A program made the position numbers and the translations under genes. 57,940 nt of DNA from Spartobacteria bacterium (GTDB taxonomy: Bacteria > Verrucomicrobiota > Verrucomicrobiia > Chthoniobacterales > UBA10450): assembly GCA_003134765.1 (NCBI GenBank), contig PLCM01000029.1, forward strand, positions 34,943 through 92,882, read 5' to 3'. This document shows, in pieces, positions 33,732-41,849 of the stretch. Under the pieces are notes generated by a model. That model was not told the origin of the DNA, made no database searches, and saw only the letters and a program-made list of their open reading frames with translations. How positions within the stretch are numbered: position 1 is the first letter of the stretch; every line of letters begins with the position of its first letter.

Positions 33732-33838
33732 AAGCCAACCTCGCGTTTATGCTCGCGAGAGGCGCGCGAGGCGCAAGCGCAAAGTCGCTGGTTGATCGAG
33801 CGCGCTTCGGGGAAATGCCCGACCGGCCGGCAATGGCT

Positions 33839-34019
33839 GTCATCCCGAGGTTGGCGAAGCGCGAGCCTGCCCTGAGCGAAGCCGAAGGGAGGGACCTCAC
33901 AACTGGAATTGCAGCTGCCGCCAAACAGCAAAGCGTCCGATGACGCGTGATGCTTGTCATTTCGCGCAAGCGGTAGAGCGCTTGTGAGGTCCCTCGCCGT
34001 CTGCGCGGCTCGGGATGAC
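33839..34019. repeat. Family A palindrome, copy 2
   Basis: It begins GTCATCCCGAGGTTGGCGAA and ends CTGCGCGGCTCGGGATGAC. The left arm differs from the other two copies and resembles a composite of families A and B. Confidence 0.8.
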
Positions 34020-34078
34020 ACGTTGTTTCAACGCTCGGTTGCCGAAAGGAGGCAGCGACGAGAAAACCACCGCCCCGA

Positions 34079-34103
34079 GGCGGCGGATGGGGCTTCCGCC
34101 GCC
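34079..34103 (-). terminator. Candidate hairpin after the TonB-like gene
   Basis: GGCGGCGGA pairs with TCCGCCGCC around a 7-base loop, about 45 bases downstream of the TonB-like stop on the minus strand. No clear T-run follows, so it is weak evidence for termination. Confidence 0.35.
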
Positions 34104-34147
34104 GAACTCCGCAAGGCCGTCACGCGAACGACGGCTGCGGGCCTAAC

Positions 34148-34537
34148 CTACCTCAACTGCACCCAATAGGGTTGCGCGCCTGGAAGGAGCTGCTTCACCC
34201 GATCGGGGTTTTTGAACGTAACCAACTCGACCCGTCCTTTACTGATGTCAGTGGGCAGGACGGAGTCGGCACTCAGGCGCCAGTTCATGGCCGCGTTGCG
34301 CGCGAGCTCATCCAACGCGGGATGGCCGCTGCTTCGCAGAACGTTTGTCCCCGTGACGCGGCCACTTTTGTCCAACGTCAGAGACAACACGACTGACCCC
34401 TGCAACCCTTGAATGAAGACGCCGAAGGGTAGCTTCGGTTCGCTTTTTTCAAGCCATCTGGCATTGGCCGTTGCCAACGGCAATGCGACTAGCAGTGCAA
34501 TGATCGCAAGCGCTGCTTTGCGTGCGTGTTTCTGCAT
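34148..34537 (-). CDS. Exported TonB C-terminal-like domain protein
   Basis: A protein of about 129 residues with a signal peptide (KAALAIIALLVALPLATANA) and a domain (GSVVLSLTLDKSGRVTGTNV, then SSGHPALDELARNAAMNWR) that matches the TonB C-terminal fold. In TonB this domain contacts outer membrane transporters. The lack of an N-terminal membrane anchor and proline-rich arm makes it a periplasmic TonB-like protein of unknown use. ATG 34543 would add two residues. Confidence 0.75.
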   Translation of the reverse strand: MQKHARKAALAIIALLVALPLATANARWLEKSEPKLPFGVFIQGLQGSVVLSLTLDKSGRVTGTNVLRSSGHPALDELARNAAMNWRLSADSVLPTDISKGRVELVTFKNPDRVKQLLPGAQPYWVQLR

Positions 34538-34546
34538 ACCCAAGTA

Positions 34547-34568
34547 TTTTTGTTTGATGACAAAAATG
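34547..34568. promoter_or_regulatory. Hairpin in a divergent promoter region
   Basis: ATTTTTGT and ACAAAAAT pair around a 6-base loop in the AT-rich gap between the divergent TonB-like and fabD genes. It could be a regulator site or simply promoter sequence. Confidence 0.3.
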
Positions 34569-34621
34569 CAAGCTTTATTACGCGAGTTGCGCTGAACTAG
34601 CGACGAAACTAATACGATAAC

Positions 34622-35557
34622 ATGGCAAGAAAGATCGCGCTACTGTTTGCCGGCCAGGGAGCGCAAAGTGTTGGGATGGGGCGCGACCTGGCGGCGCATC
34701 ACCCGGCGGCGGGCGAATTGTTTCAGGAGGCGGACCAGATTCTGGGGCGCTCGCTCAGCGGCATCGCGTGGAACGGACCGCTCGATGAATTAACCAAGAC
34801 GTCGAACTGTCAGCCGGCCCTTTACGTCCATGGACTCGCCTGTCTCGCAGCGCTGCGCGGCGCGGCCGGTGACTTCGCGATAGAGGCGGCAGCCGGTTTG
34901 TCGTTAGGCGAATGGACGGCGCATGCGGCGGCCGGGACTTTCGATTTCGCCACCGGGCTAAGATTGGTCGAGACGCGGGGCCGCTTGATGGACGCAGCCT
35001 GCGCGGCGACGGCGGGCGCGATGGCGGCAATGATCGGAGCGGATGAGAATGCGGTTCGCGCGCTCGCGGCCGATACCGATGTGGATATCGCAAACCTCAA
35101 TGCGCCGGGACAAATCGTGATCTCGGGTGAAAGCGCAAAGGTGGAGCTTGCGGTGAGTCTCGCGAAAGAGCACGGGATCCGGCGGGCTACGCTGCTCAAT
35201 GTCGCCGGGGCTTATCATTCGCGCCTGATGAACAGCGCCTACGACCAGCTCCGGCAACCTTTGCTCGACGCCGCGCTCCAGGGACCGCGTTTTCCCGTCA
35301 TGAGCAATGTCACCGGCGCGGCAGTCGAGACGTTGCCGGAGATTCGCGCCGCGTTGCAGGACCAGGTGACCAGCACGGTTCGCTGGTCCGAATGCATGGA
35401 GAATCTGCTGGAACGCGGCTGCGATTTCTTTATCGAGCTGGGGCCGGGCGAAGTTCTGTCCGGTTTGCTGCGCCGGACGCGGAAGGACGCGAACGTGGTG
35501 AGCGTGAGCGATCCCGCGTCGGTCCACGCGTGCGTGGAAAAACTGCGCGAGGTCTAG
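34622..35557 (+). CDS. fabD: Malonyl-CoA-ACP transacylase FabD
   Basis: This enzyme moves malonyl groups from CoA to acyl carrier protein for fatty acid synthesis. The 311-residue protein has GQGAQ (11-15), the nucleophile Ser94 in GLSLGEW, and the catalytic His199 in GAYHSRL. The elbow reads GLSLGE instead of the common GHSLGE; this variant is known from cyanobacterial, chlamydial and plant enzymes. Other fab genes are not adjacent. Confidence 0.95.
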   Translation: MARKIALLFAGQGAQSVGMGRDLAAHHPAAGELFQEADQILGRSLSGIAWNGPLDELTKTSNCQPALYVHGLACLAALRGAAGDFAIEAAAGLSLGEWTAHAAAGTFDFATGLRLVETRGRLMDAACAATAGAMAAMIGADENAVRALAADTDVDIANLNAPGQIVISGESAKVELAVSLAKEHGIRRATLLNVAGAYHSRLMNSAYDQLRQPLLDAALQGPRFPVMSNVTGAAVETLPEIRAALQDQVTSTVRWSECMENLLERGCDFFIELGPGEVLSGLLRRTRKDANVVSVSDPASVHACVEKLREV

Positions 35558-35572
35558 AGGCAAACGCTCCTT

Positions 35573-35663
35573 CAGGTAGGGACGTTTCTCCGAAACGTGC
35601 GACTATCCGCGGCCGCCAACAACGCCAGGAGAAGTCGGACGCCTCGGAAAGGCGTCCCTACCT
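35573..35663. repeat. Family C variant palindrome
   Basis: The outer ends CAGGTAGGGACG and CGTCCCTACCTG are perfect inverted copies, but the inner stems (TTTCTCCGAAACG and GCCTCGGAAAGGC) differ from other family C copies. Confidence 0.75.
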
Positions 35664-35703
35664 GAAAACTTGCCGCGCTTGCATGCCGCTCTAGTTTCCC
35701 GGC

Positions 35704-36153
35704 ATGACTTTACCAGAGCGGATCGATGCCGACCTCAAGGACGCGATGCGGGCGAAAGATACCAGCCGGCTCAACGTGCTGCGCATGTTAAAGTCGGCGT
35801 TGAAGTACGCCGCGATCGAGAAATCGAGTGAAAACCAGTTAGACGACGTGGCGGCTTCGCAAGTGATTCGCAAGCAGGTCAAACAGCGGCAGGATTCGAT
35901 TGAAAGTTTTGAGAAGGGTGGCCGACCTGAGCTTGCCGCCAAGGAGAAAGAAGAACTGAAGATTCTGAACGCTTACCTGCCGAAGGGGCTGAACGAGGAT
36001 GAACTAGCGGCCATCGTTCGCGAAACCATCACCGAAGTCGGCGCGACATCGAAGGCGCAAATGGGCGCGGTGATGAAAGCGCTGCAGACCAAAGTCGCGG
36101 GGCGCGCGGATGGGAAGACGTTGAGCCAGGAAGTTTCGCGGCAGCTCGGATGA
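35704..36153 (+). CDS. yqeY: GatB/YqeY domain protein
   Basis: A 149-residue protein made of the YqeY domain, which is also found at the C-terminus of the GatB subunit of tRNA-dependent amidotransferase. It shows RLNVLRMLKSALKYAAIE, the FEKGGRPELAAKEKEEL helix and the AQMGAVMKAL segment. The stand-alone form is common and may bind tRNA; its exact role is not settled. Confidence 0.92.
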   Translation: MTLPERIDADLKDAMRAKDTSRLNVLRMLKSALKYAAIEKSSENQLDDVAASQVIRKQVKQRQDSIESFEKGGRPELAAKEKEELKILNAYLPKGLNEDELAAIVRETITEVGATSKAQMGAVMKALQTKVAGRADGKTLSQEVSRQLG

Positions 36154-36170
36154 AGAAAACGCCGAATGCC

Positions 36171-36273
36171 GGTCATCCCGAGCGGAGCGAAAGCGCAGTC
36201 GAGGGACCCCGTTGCGCGTCGTCCGACTTTTGGCGGGGTCCCTCGGCTGCGCTTCGCTCCGCCCGGGATGACA
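36171..36273. repeat. Family B palindrome, copy 5
   Basis: GTCATCCCGAGCGGAGCGAA pairs with TTCGCTCCGCCCGGGATGAC, with an inner stem around AGGGACCCCG and GGGGTCCCT. It lies between yqeY and ispD. Confidence 0.9.
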
Positions 36274-36298
36274 TCATTCAGTGTTTTCTTTTTTTCTG

Positions 36299-36979
36299 AT
36301 GTTAAGCGTTATCATCGTCGCCGGTGGGAGCAGCAAGCGGATGGGGTTCGACAAATTGTTCGCCTTGCTTGGCGACCGGCCGGTGCTCGCCCACACCATC
36401 GACGCGTTCGAGCGCACCGATTCCGCCCGGGAAATCATCCTGGTGGCGCGCGCGGAGCGCATTGGAGAATTCGAAAAACTCGTGGCGGAGAGCGATTTTA
36501 GAAAGGTTCGTCATGTCGTTGCCGGAGGAAAACATCGACAGGATTCCGTCCACGCCGGATTGGCCTGCGTCCAGGCGGACACGGCGTTTATCGCGGTCCA
36601 CGATGCGGCCCGGCCATTGGTGACGCCGGAGCAGATCGGGCGAGTCTACGCCGAGGCCCGGAAGCACGACGCTGCCGCGCTCGCCGAGCCGATCACGGAT
36701 ACGATTAAGCGCGCGGACGAAAATCGCTTTGTCACGGGCGGCGTGCCTCGGGAAAGCCTTTATGCGATGCAGACCCCGCAAATTTTCGCGCGCGATCTGC
36801 TCAACCGGGCCTATGCCGCGGTCGCGGCGAGCAAGCTTTCCATCACCGACGAAGTTTCGGCGGTCGAACACCTTGGCGCGAAAGTGGTGCTGGTCCCGAA
36901 CGAGGAATGGAACGTGAAGATAACCTATCCTCGAGACCTCCTTCTCGCCCAGGCGGTGCTGGCCCGGCGTTCCGGCTAG
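36299..36979 (+). CDS. ispD: 2-C-methyl-D-erythritol 4-phosphate cytidylyltransferase
   Basis: IspD couples CTP to methylerythritol phosphate in the non-mevalonate isoprenoid pathway. The 226-residue protein starts with SVIIVAGGSSKRMGFDKLF, the glycine-rich CTP-binding loop, and has HDAARPLV, ITDTIKR and YAMQTPQIF segments. The ATG at 36299 gives the standard N-terminus. It converges with the glycosyltransferase gene with a 4-base overlap of stop codons. Confidence 0.95.
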   Translation: MLSVIIVAGGSSKRMGFDKLFALLGDRPVLAHTIDAFERTDSAREIILVARAERIGEFEKLVAESDFRKVRHVVAGGKHRQDSVHAGLACVQADTAFIAVHDAARPLVTPEQIGRVYAEARKHDAAALAEPITDTIKRADENRFVTGGVPRESLYAMQTPQIFARDLLNRAYAAVAASKLSITDEVSAVEHLGAKVVLVPNEEWNVKITYPRDLLLAQAVLARRSG

Positions 36980-37968
36980 ATTGCGCTCGGCACTTCGGGA
37001 ATATCGCCGACAAGGTCGACGAGGCTGCCTACATCCGCTTCCCGGAAGGCGCGGCTCTTCTTGAGTTTGGTCGCGAGAGTGATCTCGCCGGCCCGGAGCA
37101 TTTGGCCGTTCTTCCAAACCCACGCCTCCGAATTGTAGGGGCCCACCCGACGCGGATCGGACCAGGTATGGATCGAGACCAGCCGCGAGGTTACGGCAGC
37201 AGCGATGTGCATCGGGCCGCTATCCACGCTGATGACGAAACGGGCCGCGCGAATCAGCCAGATCAATTGGAGCAGAGTCGTTTGATTCAAGAGGTTCACG
37301 CAATTCTCCGGGATAACGATTTTGCGCGATGACTTGCCGACGATCACAACCCTGACCGGATTGAACGCGCGGCAGAATTCTTCGACCACGGAATTGCGCA
37401 ACGACTTGCGGGCGCCCCGCGAAAATGGATGGAGCAGAACGAAAGGCGGAAAAGGATCGAAGCGGGGCAAGGGGTCGCCAGTGGGCAATGGGAAACGGAG
37501 CTGTTCCGGGATTGGAGCGCCGAACGCTTCCGCCAGTTTCAAATAGCGGTCGACTGCATGAGCGCGCCGATCGACCTTTGCCGTCCGTTGATAAAAGAGA
37601 CGCGAGCCTTCCCGGCCATCACTCATCCCCCAGAGCTCGCCGGGGTGGCTGATTTTGCCGATCAACGCGCTCCGCAGCAGGCCCTGAAAATCGAGAGCGA
37701 CGTCTGGACGCAACGACTTCGTTTTCTTGAGCCACGGCCACAAAGTGCGAGGCGCATTCAACCCGCTAAATTCGCCGCGCGGGAAAATGTGAACATGAGC
37801 GACATCGGGATTGCCGCGCAGGAGCGTGGTCCATTCCGGGTTGATCACCCAGGTTATTTCCGCGGGCGGATACGCGTCGCGAATCGCCGCCACCGCCGGC
37901 AAGGTGTGAACGATATCCCCGAGCGAACTCGGCTTAATGATCAGGATGGAACGGCTTTCAGATTTCAG
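36976..37968 (-). CDS. Glycosyltransferase family 9 (heptosyltransferase-like)
   Basis: A lipopolysaccharide heptosyltransferase-like enzyme. The N-terminal strand ILIIKPSSLGDIVHTLPAVA is encoded at 37891-37950, and the C-terminal donor-site motif (FVISVDSGPMHIAAAV) is intact. No ATG, GTG or TTG lies upstream of that strand before an in-frame stop (37972-37974). CTG at 37966 is my tentative start (330 residues); ATT/ATC codons are alternatives, and TTG at 37902 would remove the nucleotide-fold strand. The upstream bases are a heptamer array, which has apparently replaced the original start. Confidence 0.78.
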   Translation of the reverse strand: MKSESRSILIIKPSSLGDIVHTLPAVAAIRDAYPPAEITWVINPEWTTLLRGNPDVAHVHIFPRGEFSGLNAPRTLWPWLKKTKSLRPDVALDFQGLLRSALIGKISHPGELWGMSDGREGSRLFYQRTAKVDRRAHAVDRYLKLAEAFGAPIPEQLRFPLPTGDPLPRFDPFPPFVLLHPFSRGARKSLRNSVVEEFCRAFNPVRVVIVGKSSRKIVIPENCVNLLNQTTLLQLIWLIRAARFVISVDSGPMHIAAAVTSRLVSIHTWSDPRRVGPYNSEAWVWKNGQMLRAGEITLATKLKKSRAFREADVGSLVDLVGDIPEVPSAI

Positions 37969-38026
37969 ATTTCAAATTTCAGATTGGTGAGCGGTCAATC
38001 TGAAATCTGAAATCTACAATCTGCAA
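37956..38026. repeat. Heptamer inverted-pair element TTTCAGA / TCTGAAA
   Basis: Four TTTCAGA-type units (37956-37983) face TCTGAAA, TCTGAAA, TCTACAA and TCTGCAA (37999-38026) across a 15-base loop. The left arm overlaps the start of the glycosyltransferase gene; the right arm ends just before the phosphoesterase stop. Confidence 0.9.
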
Positions 38027-38029
38027 TGC

Positions 38030-38752
38030 TTACCGCCCCAATTTGAGCCGTTCCGCCAGGAGCCGCGGCAGCCCGGCCTTGATGATCTTTTCCTGCGCGG
38101 TGGCGAGGTCGTATTTCACTCGCCGCTGTTCGACGACATTTTTTTCAATGTGATAAATGCAGTAGGCGGCACGCCAGTCGCCGTCCCGGGGCTGGCCGAC
38201 GCTGCCGGTGTTGATGAAATATTTCTTCGCCGGCTCGATCATGAGCTGATCCGTCTTCACCCGCTTTACTCCGTCGTCCCGGACAAAGGCGCCGGCGACA
38301 TGGGTATGGCCGAAGAAGCAGACGGTGGTGTGCTGGTAGGTGAAACTGGCGGCGGCGTCGAGGGTATTAAACACGTAGCCCCACTGCTCCGGCGTATCGA
38401 GGGTGGCGTGGACGATGGTGAAATCGCGGACCGGTCGCGAGAGCCGCAATTCCCGCAGCCAGGTTTTATCCTCTTCGGTTAATTGCGCGCGCGTCCAGTT
38501 AATCGCCATCTCGGCCAGGGCATTGAAGTCGCGCGACGACTCGTCGAGCGAGGCCTGCTCATCGTGGTTTCCCTTTACCACGGGACAATCCAGCTTCTGG
38601 ACAATCTCGACACATTCGTGGGGGTTGGCGTTGTACCCAACGACGTCGCCGAGGCAAACGTAATGCGTGCACTCGTGTTCGCGCGCGTCGGCGAGCACGG
38701 CTTCGGTCGCCTCAAGATTGGCGTGCAGGTCGCTGAGAATGGCGAAGCGCAT
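38030..38752 (-). CDS. Cytoplasmic metallophosphoesterase
   Basis: A 240-residue calcineurin-like phosphoesterase without a signal peptide. The metal-binding motifs follow the family order: LSDLHANLEA (7-16), GDVVGYN, KGNHD and FFGHTH, and the C-terminal FINTGSVGQPRDGD is typical of YfcE/MJ0936-type enzymes. Substrates of this group vary; none can be named. It lies upstream of the glycosyltransferase in the same direction. Confidence 0.88.
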   Translation of the reverse strand: MRFAILSDLHANLEATEAVLADAREHECTHYVCLGDVVGYNANPHECVEIVQKLDCPVVKGNHDEQASLDESSRDFNALAEMAINWTRAQLTEEDKTWLRELRLSRPVRDFTIVHATLDTPEQWGYVFNTLDAAASFTYQHTTVCFFGHTHVAGAFVRDDGVKRVKTDQLMIEPAKKYFINTGSVGQPRDGDWRAAYCIYHIEKNVVEQRRVKYDLATAQEKIIKAGLPRLLAERLKLGR

Positions 38753-38844
38753 TGGGCGGAATGTTAAAATAGTTACAAGGGTTACAAAGTTAAAAAGGGA
38801 AGATTTTTTCTGCCGGTCTGACTCGGCGGCCTTGGAGCCTTCCG

Positions 38845-39591
38845 TTATGGAACCCGCCGTTCGGGTGGAATGGCCAACTTAATTTCAAGTTCTTTCAAAT
38901 GCCGGAGCAGGGTTGGCAACCGTTCCTGTTCTCCGGAGTCGTAGAGCGCGCGCAGGTCCCGGTAGGCTTCGCTTTCCCGTCCCGGGCCTTGCGCCAGCTC
39001 GTAGGCCGCGAAACGCCTCGCGTAACTGTGCCCGCCCGGCAGGGCGGCGGCCTTCGCGAAAAATTCGGACGCGTGCTCGTGGTCTTTGTATTTGTCGCGG
39101 TAGAGCCGGGCCAACGCCTCGTAAAGTTCCGGACGTTCCGGGTTATTCCTGATCCCGCGTTCCAGAAAATCCTTGCCGAGTTGGAAGTATTCGCGCGCGG
39201 CTTTGATGCGAAGTGCGAGCCGCGGCTGGGTGCGGTCGTTCATCGCCGCCGTGCTTGCGTTCCAGGCCATGTGCCACGCGGCCATGTCCCAAAACAAAAG
39301 CGCCCGCGGTTGCAGCGTCGTGACCTGACGAAAGAGCAGCAGGACGCGCCCCCATTCCGTGCGTTCCCACGCGACATGCGCTTCGATGAAGAGCGCATCC
39401 GCGACGAGCGAACGAAACCCACTCAGTGCGGCCACGAACCCGAGCTGCCCGAGCTGTTCGCGCAAATCGAGATTGAAATCCACCGCGCGAAAATGCAGGT
39501 CGCGGTGGGAGTTGGAAAGGGCGTGTTCCATCGGCAGGCGGACCGCGCCAAAGAGCAGGATCCCGAGAATGACGGTCGCGATTCGGGTCAT
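38845..39591 (-). CDS. Membrane-anchored TPR-like protein
   Basis: A 248-residue protein with an N-terminal hydrophobic segment (TRIATVILGILLFGAVRL) and helical repeats in the C-terminal half (KAAREYFQLGKDFLERGIRN, then PELYEALARLYRDKY) that fit tetratricopeptide repeats. Its start overlaps the ABC permease stop (ATGA), so it is probably part of the same transport operon and may help assemble or regulate it. That role is inferred from coupling only. Confidence 0.78.
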   Translation of the reverse strand: MTRIATVILGILLFGAVRLPMEHALSNSHRDLHFRAVDFNLDLREQLGQLGFVAALSGFRSLVADALFIEAHVAWERTEWGRVLLLFRQVTTLQPRALLFWDMAAWHMAWNASTAAMNDRTQPRLALRIKAAREYFQLGKDFLERGIRNNPERPELYEALARLYRDKYKDHEHASEFFAKAAALPGGHSYARRFAAYELAQGPGRESEAYRDLRALYDSGEQERLPTLLRHLKELEIKLAIPPERRVP

Positions 39592-40475
39592 AATTCCTTC
39601 CGAAAAAAAACCGCCCACGCCAGCGCCAGATAGAAACTGCTGTAAAACAGGCCCAGCCCAATGGTCTTGAGCAAGAGCGTGAGCGGGATGGCGTTACCGG
39701 CCACGACGTCGTCCGTCAGGTTAAACAACTGCAGGTCGGGGAAGAGCAGCGCGACGAGCGCGAGAAAAGTTGTCGTGAACCATCCGGCGCTATGGTTTTG
39801 CAGCCAGTATTCGCGCGCGATCGCCTGGAGATGGCCGATGAAATAAACGAACGCCATGACGATCGTCGTGAAGATGGTGCTGGTGGCGAAGGTGGAGATG
39901 AAAAGAGTAAGCGCGGCCAGAAGACATCCTTTCAAATAGATGACCGCGATGCCGGCAAACAGATTGACGTTGAAGGCGGCCGCGCGCACGAGACGCAGCG
40001 CTTCCGCGCTTTGCTCCGCGGGAGCGGCCCTCATCTGGCGGGCGGTTTCGTTCAGGACGCTTTGTTCGCGGAGCATGAGCACGAGAAGGAAGAGCGCGCT
40101 CATCGCGGTGAGACTGAGCGCCAGCAAGAGCAAAACCCCGAGGAGCTTTCCGGTGAGATACTCGAAGCGCGAAACTGGTTTTGCGAGAACGGTGTAGGCG
40201 GTGCGGTCCTCGACGTCCTGCGGAAGCAACCGCGCCGTTGCGATCACGGCGAGGAGCGAAGTGAAAATGCTCATCGCCCCGAGCGCGATGTCCTTCAGCA
40301 CCTGGAATTCCTGCTGGAACGTCATCTGGGCCATGAAAACGGAGCTGCCGATCAACAACAGCGCGAACAGGAGCAGGACGTAGAAGATCTTCAGCCGCGT
40401 CAGGCCGGTCAGCGTGTTGCCGACAATCGCGGCCAATCGCCGAAAGGAGAAGACGCGATGGGTAAGATTATTCAT
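39588..40475 (-). CDS. ABC-2 type transporter permease
   Basis: A 295-residue membrane protein with about six helices. ARLLPQDVEDRTAYTVLAKP followed by SRFEYLTGKLLGV is the pattern found in ABC-2 permeases of the NosY/YhaP group. It overlaps the ATPase gene by 8 bases and the downstream TPR-like gene by 4, so three genes form one operon. The exported substrate is unknown. Confidence 0.88.
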   Translation of the reverse strand: MNNLTHRVFSFRRLAAIVGNTLTGLTRLKIFYVLLLFALLLIGSSVFMAQMTFQQEFQVLKDIALGAMSIFTSLLAVIATARLLPQDVEDRTAYTVLAKPVSRFEYLTGKLLGVLLLLALSLTAMSALFLLVLMLREQSVLNETARQMRAAPAEQSAEALRLVRAAAFNVNLFAGIAVIYLKGCLLAALTLFISTFATSTIFTTIVMAFVYFIGHLQAIAREYWLQNHSAGWFTTTFLALVALLFPDLQLFNLTDDVVAGNAIPLTLLLKTIGLGLFYSSFYLALAWAVFFRKEL

Positions 40476-41346
40476 GCGCGTTTTCGTCTGGCGCTTCCGT
40501 GGCTTCGAGAAACAATTGTTCGAGCGACGTTTGCGGCCGGCCGCGCTCGATCACGCGCGCGCCGGATTTTTTGGCCAGGTCGTCGATGGCCTCGATCAAA
40601 TCCGGCCGCGCGTTTTCCAGGACAAATTGCATTTGATTTTCCACGCCCAAGAGTTCACCCAACGCTCCTTCGCGGACGAGAATCCCATTCGCGAGAATCC
40701 CGACGCGGTCGCAAATCTCCTGGACCTGGCCGAGCAAATGCGACGAAAGCAAAACGGTAATCCCGCGCGTTTTCAGTTCGAGAATGAGATCGCGAATTTC
40801 TCGCGCCCCGGCGGGATCGACGCCGGCCGTCGGTTCGTCCAGGACCAGCAGCGCCGGTTCCTGGATCAGCGCCTGGGCGAGCCCGATCCGTTGCAGCATC
40901 CCTTTGGAATAACCACCGAGACGGCGATCCCGGGCTTTCGTCAGGCCGACCAGCGCGAGCATTTCCTCGATTCGGTTTTTTAGGGCGGCACCCCGCAGTC
41001 CGCATAGTTTGCCGTAAAAGCGCAAGGTCTCCGTCCCTGTCAGAAACTTGTAAAAGTAGGGGCTCTCCGGCAGGAAACCGACCGACTCCCGGCTGGCAAC
41101 CTGGTCGCTGGTCCGTCCGAAAATTTGAGACCGACCGCGCGTCGGAGTCACCAGGCCGAGGATAATTTTCAGGGTCGTGCTTTTGCCTGATCCATTGGGG
41201 CCAAGCAGCCCGTAGATTTGTCCGGGCGCGACTTCGAGATTTAGATCCCGCACCGCCACGACTGATCGCCGTTGGAACGGAACTGGAAAAATTTTCGTGA
41301 CGCCGCTGAGAGAAACGGCTGGTTTTGGAGCGGTTGTAAGAACCAT
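40468..41346 (-). CDS. ABC transporter ATPase
   Basis: A 292-residue ATPase. Walker A is GPNGSGKST, the signature reads GGYSKGMLQRIGLAQAL, Walker B is LLVLDEPTAGVDP, and the His switch follows in SSHLL. I start at VLTTAPKPAVSLSGV; the 11 residues upstream overlap a family E repeat. It powers the ABC-2 permease encoded next. Confidence 0.93.
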   Translation of the reverse strand: MVLTTAPKPAVSLSGVTKIFPVPFQRRSVVAVRDLNLEVAPGQIYGLLGPNGSGKSTTLKIILGLVTPTRGRSQIFGRTSDQVASRESVGFLPESPYFYKFLTGTETLRFYGKLCGLRGAALKNRIEEMLALVGLTKARDRRLGGYSKGMLQRIGLAQALIQEPALLVLDEPTAGVDPAGAREIRDLILELKTRGITVLLSSHLLGQVQEICDRVGILANGILVREGALGELLGVENQMQFVLENARPDLIEAIDDLAKKSGARVIERGRPQTSLEQLFLEATEAPDENAHE

Positions 41347-41372
41347 TTTGCGAGCAAGACTTTCGGGCGAGG

Positions 41373-41497
41373 CTCTCATCCTAACCTTCTCCCACGGGGA
41401 GAAGGAGCTGACATCCTTTGTTCAACGTCCTTTGTAGGGGCGTGGATAGTTCAGGAAAACCCCCCTCGCCCTTTGGGAGAGGGCTGGGGTGAGGGCT
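41373..41497. repeat. Family E palindrome, copy 1
   Basis: CTCATCCTAACCTTCTCCCA pairs with GGGAGAGGGCTGGGGTGAGG. The second copy (49108-49287) has another repeat nested inside it. Confidence 0.8.
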
Positions 41498-41519
41498 GAT
41501 TTCGCTTTCGACCGGCGGT

Positions 41520-41798
41520 TCAATCATGCCGAATTTCGAAGCCGCGGAAAGCGGGCGGATTGGGCAGCGCCGTTTCGCTGTGCTTCTTAATATGAGCGCG
41601 CAGCTCGCTGTTGAGGATCGCTTCGAGGAAGGCGCGCACTTCCTCCTCCTCGCCGGCAGCCTGAAGTTCCACGCGGCCGTCGGGGAGATTGCGGACGGAA
41701 CCGGTAATGTCGAACCCCTTCGCGACTTGCCTCACCGACCAGCGAAAGCCTACGCCCTGGACATTGCCTTCGTAAAAAACCTGAACGGATGCCGTCAC
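41520..41798 (-). CDS. acyP: Acylphosphatase
   Basis: A 92-residue acylphosphatase, which hydrolyses acyl phosphates such as carbamoyl or acetyl phosphate. The catalytic Arg19 lies in GNVQGVGFRWSV and Asn37 in GSVRNLPDGRVEL; both are conserved. Length and fold pattern are standard. It is a single gene between repeats and a lipoprotein gene. Confidence 0.93.
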   Translation of the reverse strand: MTASVQVFYEGNVQGVGFRWSVRQVAKGFDITGSVRNLPDGRVELQAAGEEEEVRAFLEAILNSELRAHIKKHSETALPNPPAFRGFEIRHD

Positions 41799-41849
41799 GC
41801 ATCCGAAGATTGATGTGGCTTCGCGCCGGCAGCAACCGTGCGCTGCGTT

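Larger units (their letters stand above)
33732..34147. other. Intergenic region upstream of nuoD
   Basis: This 416-base stretch between two minus-strand genes carries no gene I can support. It contains a family A palindrome (33839-34019) and a 9-bp-stem hairpin (34079-34103, GGCGGCGGA/TCCGCCGCC) that may end the TonB-like transcript. The nuoD promoter is expected in 33732-33838, but I see no clear consensus boxes. Confidence 0.7.

Noticed and set aside
33448..33969. A remnant of nuoC upstream of nuoD
   Set aside because: The minus-strand translation upstream of nuoD shows no NuoC-like motif, and the region is mostly a palindromic repeat.
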